Source: Clostridia bacterium (lineage in GTDB: Bacteria > Bacillota_A > Clostridia > UBA1212 > UBA1255). Taken from it: a stretch of DNA of 7,531 nt. The notes beneath the pieces were generated by a model, which saw only the letters and a list, made by a program, of their open reading frames with translations, was not told the origin of the DNA and made no database searches. Positions 1 through 5,187 of this stretch are shown in pieces (positions within the stretch are counted from its first letter, which is position 1; each line of letters begins with the position of its first letter). A program made the translations under genes and the position numbers. Location: assembly GCA_017522515.1 (NCBI GenBank), contig JAFWZH010000022.1, forward strand, positions 1 to 7,531, given 5' to 3'.

Positions 1-1
1 T

Positions 2-331
2 GACATCATGTCGAGCACCAACGAGTTGCAGGACAAGCTCCACAGCAACACCGATTACTTCATCTCGAAGATGAAGGCTGCTGGCTTCGACATCAAGCCA
101 ACCGAATCGGCAATCTGCGCAGTAATGCTCTACGACGCAAAACTTTCGCAGGATATGGCTGCAAAACTTCAGGAAGAAGGCATCTATGTAACTGGCTTCT
201 ACTATCCTGTTGTTCCGAAGGGACAGGCTCGTATCCGCGTTCAGATTTCGGCAGCACACGAAATCGCCCACCTCGACAAGTGCATTGCAGCATTCACCAA
301 GGTTGGCAAGGAACTCGGCGTTATCAAGTAG
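2..331 (+). CDS. kbl: 2-amino-3-ketobutyrate CoA ligase (glycine C-acetyltransferase), C-terminal part
   Basis: This reading frame is already open at the window edge, so only the last ~109 residues of a roughly 400-residue PLP enzyme are present; the ATG at 8 is internal. The tail carries the very conserved segment EGIYVTGFYYPVVPKGQARI followed by RVQISAAH, and it ends in KELGVIK, matching the C-terminus of Kbl in the alpha-oxoamine synthase family. Kbl is cytosolic and cleaves 2-amino-3-ketobutyrate with CoA to glycine and acetyl-CoA, the second step of threonine degradation after threonine dehydrogenase. The PLP lysine lies upstream of the window. Related enzymes (serine palmitoyltransferase, KBL-like AONS) share the fold, but the conserved tail favours Kbl. 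The stop TAG is at 329-331 and a terminator follows after 22 nt, so kbl is the end of its transcript. Confidence 0.93.
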   Translation, partial: DIMSSTNELQDKLHSNTDYFISKMKAAGFDIKPTESAICAVMLYDAKLSQDMAAKLQEEGIYVTGFYYPVVPKGQARIRVQISAAHEIAHLDKCIAAFTKVGKELGVIK

Positions 332-339
332 AAACGACA

Positions 340-377
340 AAATTTATAATAGGAAAGTCGGGGCGAAAGTTCCGACT
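340..377 (+). repeat. Terminator-containing direct repeat, left copy
   Basis: These 38 nt recur at 7411-7448 in the same orientation with only two differences (351-352 AG versus CC). The repeat includes the upstream AAATTTATAAT as well as the terminator stem, so it extends beyond what terminator function alone would require. The two copies bracket the whole accessory block. Whether this is a family-wide dispersed element or a duplication linked to insertion cannot be decided here. Confidence 0.85.
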
Positions 378-391
378 TTTTTTGTTTTTTT
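354..391 (+). terminator. Rho-independent terminator of kbl with GAAA tetraloop
   Basis: AAAGTCGGGGC (354-364) pairs with GTTCCGACTTT (369-379) through two G-U pairs, giving an 11-bp stem closed by a C(GAAA)G tetraloop of the GNRA type. A T-rich run follows (377-391, one interrupting G). It sits 22 nt after the kbl stop codon, where an intrinsic terminator is expected. Confidence 0.87.
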
Positions 392-395
392 ATCC

Positions 396-410
396 ATCGC
401 CTTTGGCGAT
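396..410. repeat. Short perfect hairpin
   Basis: ATCGCC (396-401) and GGCGAT (405-410) are perfect inverted arms around a TTT loop. No T-run follows. It opens the inverted-repeat-rich intergenic stretch 392-620, in which I see no credible gene. Confidence 0.6.
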
Positions 411-444
411 ACCTTGATTGCCGCCTTGGCTGGTAAGCGTTAAG

Positions 445-539
445 AAAATCGGAGAAACGGAGCGTAAAAAGTCAGTCTGTTTGAAGTCGGAGTGAAACGC
501 AGACAAGTTTCTGACTTTTAGCGTAGTGCAGCCGATTTT
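445..539. repeat. Nested imperfect inverted repeat (~95 nt)
   Basis: Three arm pairs are nested around one centre: AAAATCGG (445-452) with CCGATTTT (532-539), AAAAGTCAG (467-475) with CTGACTTTT (511-519), and TCTGTTT (476-482) with AAA-CG-CAGA (495-503). The long symmetrical arrangement suggests an extended hairpin or cruciform, or a non-coding dispersed element. The minus-strand frame that crosses it is a by-product of the repeats. No function can be assigned. Confidence 0.65.
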
Positions 540-572
540 TAGCGAAGCAGACTCAGCGGACATGGTTTTTTG

Positions 573-600
573 TTTACTTTTTTGCCAACAAAAAAGTAAA
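573..600. repeat. Perfect 12-bp inverted repeat with CCAA loop
   Basis: TTTACTTTTTTG (573-584) and CAAAAAAGTAAA (589-600) are exact reverse complements around CCAA. On the plus strand the T tract lies inside the stem, so this is not a standard terminator. A small GC-rich imperfect hairpin (604-617, CTCC/GGAG) follows directly. It belongs to the same repeat-rich intergenic block. Confidence 0.7.
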
Positions 601-674
601 AGCCTCCGCGGCTGGAGCGGAATGCTTTTGTGTTGATTTATTAAACTTTTAGAGGACAATAATAATAAACATAT

Positions 675-705
675 TTTGCGGATAATCATTTTATCATTAT
701 ATTTG
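675..705 (+). promoter_or_regulatory. Bacteroidota sigma-ABfr-type promoter for the ATPase gene
   Basis: A TTTG at 675-678 (-33 element) and TATATTTG at 698-705 (perfect TAnnTTTG -7 element) are 19 nt apart, the spacing also seen at 1971-2001. Transcription should begin at about 709-713, so the transcript would start inside or at the foot of the palindrome at 709-733. That leaves a leader of about 45 nt before the ATG at 756. Confidence 0.75.
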
Positions 706-760
706 CAGCACTTTTGGTGCTGCACCAAAAGTGTAATTCAAATAAATTATTGAATATGAA
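706..760 (+). repeat. Palindrome-bearing direct repeat, left copy (leader of the ATPase gene)
   Basis: It contains CACTTTTGGTGC (709-720) and its exact reverse complement GCACCAAAAGTG (722-733) separated by one T. The whole 55 nt aligns without gaps to 1889-1943 (45/55 identical, counted by hand). This copy is the ATPase leader and reaches into its start codon at 756-758. A hairpin at the extreme 5' end of an mRNA may affect stability or translation; that role is inference. Confidence 0.8.
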
Positions 761-1880
761 CAAATTATACAATCCATTTCTCCTTTTAGGATATGCAGGA
801 CACGAATATTTCTGCGGTCGTGACACCGAAAGGAAAGAACTGATTTCGGCATTAAGAAACGGAAGGAACATTACGCTGATGAGTCCGCGCAGGATGGGAA
901 AAACCGGGTTAATCAAAGATACTTTCTACCAGATAGGCAAGGAGAACAAGAATGCCGTATGTCTCTATATGGATATTTTTGCCACTAAATCACTAGGCGA
1001 CTTTGTATCTCTGCTTGGTAAAACAGTAATCGGCAAACTCGACAGCATTCCCCAGAAAACCGCTTCAGCTATAGCAAACATATTCAAAAGTTGTCGCGTA
1101 GTCTTTTCAACCGACATTGCAAGCGGATTACCGCAAGCTTCACTAGACTTCAAGGAGCAGGACACGCAAAACACACTCGGCGAAATATTTTCATACATAA
1201 AGGAATCGGACAAGGAATGTATAATTGCCATTGACGAGTTTCAGCAAATTTCCGAATATCCCGAAACGGAAACCGAGGCCCTGCTCCGTTCCTACATACA
1301 ATTCTGTCCGAACTTGCATTTCATTTTTTCGGGAAGCAAGCAACACCTTATGGACGACATTTTCAGTTCGGCAGCCCGTCCTTTCTATCGGAGCACAGAA
1401 AAGATGAACCTAAAGCCAATCCCGATGGAAACATATTTTGAGTTTTCTTGCAAATGGATGAAAACCACAGGGATAACTTTAGATAAAAACACATTCGAAA
1501 AAATATACAATATGGTTGAAGGGCATACTTGGTATGTGCAGTACATCCTCAACAAACTGTTCGAACTGGCACCGGAAAAGGTTACCGAATCGGACATAAC
1601 CGAATGTGTGATGAAGATTGTCGAAACCGAAACCGACGGCTACAAGCGCATTTACGACTTTCTGACAATAAATCAGGCGCAGTTGCTGGTTGCGATAGCA
1701 AAGGAGCATATTGTACCTGCAATAAATTCAAATTCGTTCATAAGGAAATATAATCTTAAAGGTACAAGCAGCATAAACAAGGCACTCGCCCAGCTAATCA
1801 ACAAGGAACTTGTTTTCCATACCGAAAAAGGCTATTCGGTATATGATAGGTTCATGGAATTGTGGCTGAAGAGGATATAG
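756..1880 (+). CDS. AAA/STAND-like ATP-binding protein (archaeal-ATPase type, ATPase_2)
   Basis: A 374-residue protein starting at ATG 756. An upstream in-frame TTG at 714 lies within the palindrome and close to the predicted transcript start, so it was not chosen. Visible motifs are FCGRDTERKEL (19-29, the F-x-GR-x-x-E signature before the P-loop), Walker A SPRRMGKTG (43-51), Walker B CIIAIDEFQ (155-163), a sensor-like strand FIFSGSKQHLM (189-199), and a C-terminal winged-helix-like region ending YDRFMELWLKRI. This order is typical of the ATPase_2/DUF234-like P-loop proteins that are numerous and often multicopy in Bacteroidota and archaea. The specific job of most is unknown; links to defence or genome plasticity are suggested for relatives. 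It is monocistronic: it has its own promoter and is followed by a copy of its own leader repeat. The family call is firm and the function is not. Confidence 0.88.
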   Translation: MNKLYNPFLLLGYAGHEYFCGRDTERKELISALRNGRNITLMSPRRMGKTGLIKDTFYQIGKENKNAVCLYMDIFATKSLGDFVSLLGKTVIGKLDSIPQKTASAIANIFKSCRVVFSTDIASGLPQASLDFKEQDTQNTLGEIFSYIKESDKECIIAIDEFQQISEYPETETEALLRSYIQFCPNLHFIFSGSKQHLMDDIFSSAARPFYRSTEKMNLKPIPMETYFEFSCKWMKTTGITLDKNTFEKIYNMVEGHTWYVQYILNKLFELAPEKVTESDITECVMKIVETETDGYKRIYDFLTINQAQLLVAIAKEHIVPAINSNSFIRKYNLKGTSSINKALAQLINKELVFHTEKGYSVYDRFMELWLKRI

Positions 1881-1888
1881 TTTTTTTA

Positions 1889-1943
1889 CAGCACTTTTGG
1901 TGCAACACAAAAAGTGCAATTGCAATAAAGTACTGGATATAAA
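1889..1943 (+). repeat. Palindrome-bearing direct repeat, right copy (leader without gene)
   Basis: GCACTTTTGGTG (1891-1902) and CACAAAAAGTGC (1906-1917) form an inverted repeat with one mismatch. The surrounding 55 nt match the ATPase leader at 706-760. This copy lacks a TAnnTTTG box just upstream (only a T-run, 1881-1887), and the leader's start codon is ATATAAA here rather than ATATGAA. It begins 9 nt after the ATPase stop, so the gene sits between direct repeats. With no T-run after the stem it is a poor intrinsic terminator. Confidence 0.78.
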
Positions 1944-1970
1944 AATGTTATCATTCATAGCAAAATAAAT

Positions 1971-2001
1971 TTTGCCATTCCATTTCCTTTTCTTATCTTT
2001 G
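1971..2001 (+). promoter_or_regulatory. Bacteroidota promoter upstream of candidate small RNA
   Basis: TTTG at 1971-1974 and TATCTTTG at 1994-2001 match the -33/-7 consensus with 19-nt spacing, the same as the ATPase promoter. No convincing coding start lies within the next 300 nt, but a strongly paired structure begins at 2007, where the transcript would be expected to start. Confidence 0.72.
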
Positions 2002-2006
2002 CCATT

Positions 2007-2213
2007 GGTTTGGCGATGAACCAAGCCGTACATATTGATTAACGAAGCGTTATGCTCGTCTTGTTTGTTGAAACCTGAGAAATTTCTAAACGAATGCAAG
2101 AGGGCGTAAGAGGCTCGCGTATATGCGTGGGCTGTTTTACTCCATTCTTCATTCAAGGGTAATCTCAGGACCTCAACAAAGAGAAGTTGTATATCAGTAC
2201 CACGCTTCTTTTT
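2007..2213 (+). ncRNA. Candidate structured small RNA with long rod-like fold (6S-like architecture)
   Basis: A 5' hairpin (GGTTTGG 2007-2013 with CCAAGCC 2021-2027) is followed by one long rod. Its helices, from outside in, are: GAAGCGT 2044-2050 with ACGCTTC 2202-2208; TTTGTTGA 2064-2071 with TCAACAAA 2173-2180; CCTGAGA 2074-2080 with TCTCAGG 2163-2169; GAATG 2092-2096 with CATTC 2150-2154; GTAAGA 2106-2111 with TTTTAC 2135-2140; and GGCTCGCGT 2112-2120 with GCGTGGGCT 2125-2133 around an ATAT loop. The innermost arm uses several G-U pairs, so it is stable only as plus-strand RNA. A U-run (2209-2213) follows the closing helix and a consensus promoter precedes the element. A rod interrupted by internal bubbles, about 200 nt long, resembles 6S RNA, but I cannot confirm homology; it may be another Bacteroidota RNA family. 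Confidence 0.6.
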
Positions 2214-2292
2214 GTGTAATTGCCTATGAGGTGCTGGTGGGCAGGGAGAAAGTAAAAACGGTGATTTTTTATTCATCGATAATAAAAAAGCA

Positions 2293-2328
2293 ATTGCCAT
2301 ACTTTGGCAATCTTATACTCTTTCTTTG
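2293..2328 (+). promoter_or_regulatory. Possible operator hairpin and weak -7 box before the zinc-ribbon operon
   Basis: ATTGCC (2293-2298) and GGCAAT (2306-2311) form a 6-bp inverted repeat. It is followed by TTTCTTTG (2321-2328), which differs from the TAnnTTTG -7 consensus at one base and lies 23 nt before the ATG at 2352. No well-spaced -33 TTTG is visible, so the promoter is weak or needs an activator, or the operon depends on readthrough. The inverted repeat could be an operator. Low confidence. Confidence 0.35.
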
Positions 2329-2351
2329 CAAAATAATTTAAAAATGTAAAT

Positions 2352-3230
2352 ATGAAATGTTCAAAATGTAATGCAGAAATTGACGATAATGCAATATTCT
2401 GCCCCGAATGTGGGAGCAAGATAGAGGAATCGGCTTTTTGTGCCAATTGTGGCGGAAAACTAGAAGATGGCGCAACATTCTGTAGTAATTGTGGTGAGAA
2501 AGTGGGAAGTCCAATCAATGATATACAGAAAAAGAAAGAATGTCATATACACGGAGACGATATGTTGGCAACAGATACTATTATATGTCCAAATAAAACT
2601 TGTGGAAAAGAAGTTAGTGTTGAATTTACAGAATGTCCATTTTGTGGGACTCCTTTAAATTCACATATACTAAGAGGAGAAGGCGTAAATGAAAAAAACG
2701 AAGACGAAAAAGGATTTGATGACTTTGATTTGCACTTTGTTACACACGAACCAACTGTTTTTCAGAAAATATTACAGTTGTATTGGCTACAGCCTAAAGC
2801 ATGGAGGCTAAAGGAATTTAAAGTAAGCAACGGCAATATTTACATATCAGTAATGAATGGGAAAGAGCTCAAAGCACCTATTAAAGACTGCCGTTTTTAT
2901 TATGACGATGCAGACAAATACAATAGGATGGGAATAACAGTCAGATATGGTGACAAAAAAATCAAATTTTTTGAAATTCCTTTTATGCTCAATGATGATG
3001 AATGGGCGCAGATTATTGATTTTTGCATGAATACTTGTAATTCGAAACGAAGCAAGTCAAATAAAATTGCAATCGCCATTATCATAGTAGGCGCGTTAGC
3101 CATTATTGCTATGGGAATTTGGAGTTTGCTTGCTTATGGTCGATTTTTAAACGCAAAAATGGGATACGCATTTGGTGCCTACATAGTATTATTAATCGGA
3201 ACTATTATTAAATTAGATAAAGGAAAATGA
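2352..3230 (+). CDS. Zinc-ribbon membrane protein with PH-like middle domain and two TM helices (ZR1)
   Basis: A 292-residue protein with three zinc ribbons: Cys 3/6/17/20, 30/33/44/47 and 79/84/95/98 (the last with a wider C-x4-C knuckle, CPNKTC). After an acidic linker (110-126), residues ~156-225 alternate short beta-like stretches and end in a helix-like segment (LNDDEWAQIIDF), a pattern compatible with a small PH-like domain. Two hydrophobic segments follow (239-262 and 270-286), preceded by basic residues (KRSKSNK), which puts the ribbons in the cytoplasm. It is the first gene of the cluster and overlaps the next by 4 nt (ATGA), implying translational coupling. DZANK/zinc-ribbon family membership is clear from the cysteines; the function is unknown. 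Confidence 0.85.
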   Translation: MKCSKCNAEIDDNAIFCPECGSKIEESAFCANCGGKLEDGATFCSNCGEKVGSPINDIQKKKECHIHGDDMLATDTIICPNKTCGKEVSVEFTECPFCGTPLNSHILRGEGVNEKNEDEKGFDDFDLHFVTHEPTVFQKILQLYWLQPKAWRLKEFKVSNGNIYISVMNGKELKAPIKDCRFYYDDADKYNRMGITVRYGDKKIKFFEIPFMLNDDEWAQIIDFCMNTCNSKRSKSNKIAIAIIIVGALAIIAMGIWSLLAYGRFLNAKMGYAFGAYIVLLIGTIIKLDKGK

Positions 3231-3862
3231 AAAATTCAAAATCGGAAATTGTAAAAGCTGCAAGATTTTGTCCAGAATGTGGATTCAAATTGGAAAACGG
3301 CGCAATGTTTTGCCCTAATTGTGGAACAAAAATAGATTTGCCTCAAATTACAAAGCAAATGTCATCGGTTGGCAAAGCAGATGTGACAACAAAAGGAAAA
3401 ACTACATGTCCATATTGCGGTGAAGAAATTTTAGCGACAGCAAAGAAATGCAAGCATTGTGGAGAGTGGTTGGAGCGAGAAGAACAAGAATGTTCTGAAG
3501 AAAATATTGATGCGCTGCAACAACAGCAAAATAGTATGCGTAGCGCAATAGAAGAAGCCCAATGGAACGAGTCCAATTCAGGAGCACTACCAATTCAAGC
3601 TGGAATTATTGCTATAGTAATGGGAATAATATTCAAGTCGTGGTGGGTTGGACTTGGAACATTTTTTGGATTTTTCATACTAATTATGCTGCCACGCATA
3701 GGCATTGTCGTTTGTGTATTGCTTTCCCTATTTTATGGATACATTGGGTATGTCATAGGAGCATTGTTTAGCACTGCTGCAGGATGGGTAATCGGCATAA
3801 TCATCGGACTTGCTTCTTTGTCAATTAACCTAAGTTCACGAAAATGGTTTAAAGATTTTTAA
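3227..3862 (+). CDS. Zinc-ribbon multi-pass membrane protein (ZR2)
   Basis: A 211-residue protein. Two zinc ribbons are visible: Cys 15/18/29/32 and Cys 61/64/75/78, the latter of the common CPYCGEEI...KKCKHCGEWL form. A Glu/Gln-rich, probably helical linker (83-115) leads to a hydrophobic half with three or four membrane segments within ~121-202 and a short basic tail (RKWFKDF). The start ATG overlaps the stop of the preceding gene by 4 nt and lies just after AAAGGAAA. It lacks the MKCSKCNAEI-type opening shared by the other three cluster proteins, so its head is the most diverged. It may be a membrane partner of ZR1. No enzymatic motif is seen. Confidence 0.84.
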   Translation: MKNSKSEIVKAARFCPECGFKLENGAMFCPNCGTKIDLPQITKQMSSVGKADVTTKGKTTCPYCGEEILATAKKCKHCGEWLEREEQECSEENIDALQQQQNSMRSAIEEAQWNESNSGALPIQAGIIAIVMGIIFKSWWVGLGTFFGFFILIMLPRIGIVVCVLLSLFYGYIGYVIGALFSTAAGWVIGIIIGLASLSINLSSRKWFKDF

Positions 3863-3947
3863 TATACAATATTTTGATTACTTTTATTCAATAAAGGAAT
3901 AATCTGAAACTTTTTACAAATAATCACTTATAAAAACAGATTTTGAA

Positions 3948-5174
3948 ATGAAATGTAATGTATGTAATGCAGAAATAGCGGATAATGCAAAATTCTGCAC
4001 AGTATGTGGTGCAAAAGTAGAAGAGGAAATCAAATGTCCGAACTGTGGCGCAACCATAAGTAAAGATGCTATTTTTTGTACTGAATGTGGGTATAATAAA
4101 GAGAGAGAACGAAAATGCGCCAAGTGTGGTTCCAAAATCAGTGATGGCGGCATATTTTGCACAAATTGCGGAGCCAAGATTGATGCAGATAGTGATAAAA
4201 ACAACAGCACTCCTGTAGAAGATAACAATAATGCTGACAAGCAAGCAGAAGCACCGCAAACATTTGTTTCTCCCATATCATCAAATGTTGAAAACAAAGA
4301 CATCCCTAAGGACGAAACAAATACAAAGGTCATTGTTTCGCAACTAAATGAAACTCCATGCAATACACTGAAATCAACTAACAAATCGGATTCATTTGAC
4401 GCTAAGGTATATGAATCGGTAATATCAAATATTTACAAAAATGCCATTTGTGTGATTTTTGTACTATGGGGAATTTCTGTAGTTTTTTCTTTTATACCAT
4501 ATATTGGAAACATTTTGACGGGGTTACTTGGACTGGTTTGGTTTGGATTCTATATCTATTACATTGTCTGTCTTGGTCGTTTGATAAAAGTGCTACACGA
4601 AAATGATGTTCCAGCAATAAAGAAGTTGAGGCTTTCGTCCATTATATTTGCTTCGCTACCTATTGTTGCAATAATTTATCAGTTGGTATTATCATCTGTA
4701 AGCATATACGATTTTTCTCTTTTAAATACAATTGCGACCATTTTCGTTATAACATTTCTTTGTATTATAATTTCTTCGATTCCATTAAGAATTATAAGTT
4801 TTTGGAAACTAAAGAACTCTATAACTTTTTCTGGCAGACAAGGTGCAAATACATTATTTATTGCAACAATAACACTTGCCAGTAGCCTTTTGCTTTCTAT
4901 TATCGGGGGATTCATTGGATTTGGAGTAACTCTATATATGATAATAGTGATTATACTTGTACTGGTCGCTTTGATAATGACCTTTATAGGTTGGAAAAGG
5001 ATAAAAGAAGCAGCAGAACTGGAAGTTTCTAAAGAAAACACAGAAAATGAAGACAAAACAAAAACAATTGTCTGTCCAAACAAAACATGTGGGAAAGAAG
5101 TAAACGCTAAATTTGAAGAATGTCCATTTTGTGGAACGCCTTTGCACCCACAAGAAACAAGTGTAGAAAATTAA
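3948..5174 (+). CDS. Zinc-ribbon protein with six TM helices and a second ribbon at the C-terminus (ZR3)
   Basis: A 408-residue protein. Three N-terminal zinc ribbons (Cys 3/6/17/20, 30/33/44/47, 57/60/71/74) are followed by a long Asn/Asp/Ser/Thr-rich linker (~79-150) and about six hydrophobic segments (~165-187, 189-212, 230-252, 259-283, 302-326, 328-348). A fourth ribbon sits at the C-terminus (Cys 376/381/392/395, CPNKTC...CPFC). An even number of TM segments would leave both ribbon ends in the cytoplasm. The C-terminal ribbon is nearly the same as the third ribbon of ZR1. It starts 85 nt after ZR2, with no consensus promoter seen in the gap, so it is probably co-transcribed; ZR4 follows after 13 nt. 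Function unknown; a membrane scaffold or channel-like role is only speculation. Confidence 0.85.
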   Translation: MKCNVCNAEIADNAKFCTVCGAKVEEEIKCPNCGATISKDAIFCTECGYNKERERKCAKCGSKISDGGIFCTNCGAKIDADSDKNNSTPVEDNNNADKQAEAPQTFVSPISSNVENKDIPKDETNTKVIVSQLNETPCNTLKSTNKSDSFDAKVYESVISNIYKNAICVIFVLWGISVVFSFIPYIGNILTGLLGLVWFGFYIYYIVCLGRLIKVLHENDVPAIKKLRLSSIIFASLPIVAIIYQLVLSSVSIYDFSLLNTIATIFVITFLCIIISSIPLRIISFWKLKNSITFSGRQGANTLFIATITLASSLLLSIIGGFIGFGVTLYMIIVIILVLVALIMTFIGWKRIKEAAELEVSKENTENEDKTKTIVCPNKTCGKEVNAKFEECPFCGTPLHPQETSVEN

Positions 5175-5187
5175 AAATCAACATTAT

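Noticed and set aside
390..728. 112-residue minus-strand frame between kbl and the ATPase
   Set aside because: It coincides with the inverted-repeat block and the ATPase promoter and shows no domain. The repeats explain the open frame.
714..755. N-terminal extension of the ATPase (MVLHQKCNSNKLLN)
   Set aside because: It would start at TTG within the palindrome, at or before the predicted transcript start. The ATG at 756 gives the normal start of the family (NPF...GRxxE).
1889..1943. Rho-independent terminator of the ATPase gene
   Set aside because: The hairpin is good but no T-run follows it; the T-run (1881-1887) precedes the stem.
1794..2300. 168-residue minus-strand frame
   Set aside because: It runs through the 3' end of the ATPase gene, the palindromic repeat and the RNA candidate, with low-complexity composition and no recognisable domain. 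It is a chance frame.
2123..2341. 72-residue plus-strand frame starting MRGLFYSILHS
   Set aside because: It begins inside the innermost arm of the candidate RNA. The sequence is fully explained by long-range base pairing, and no promoter or leader points to this start.
3914..4384. 156-residue minus-strand frame opposite ZR3, and similar antisense frames at 2273-2518 and 5184-5390
   Set aside because: These are antisense to the repeated ribbon codons. Regular Cys/Gly codon use removes stops on the other strand, so they are shadows.
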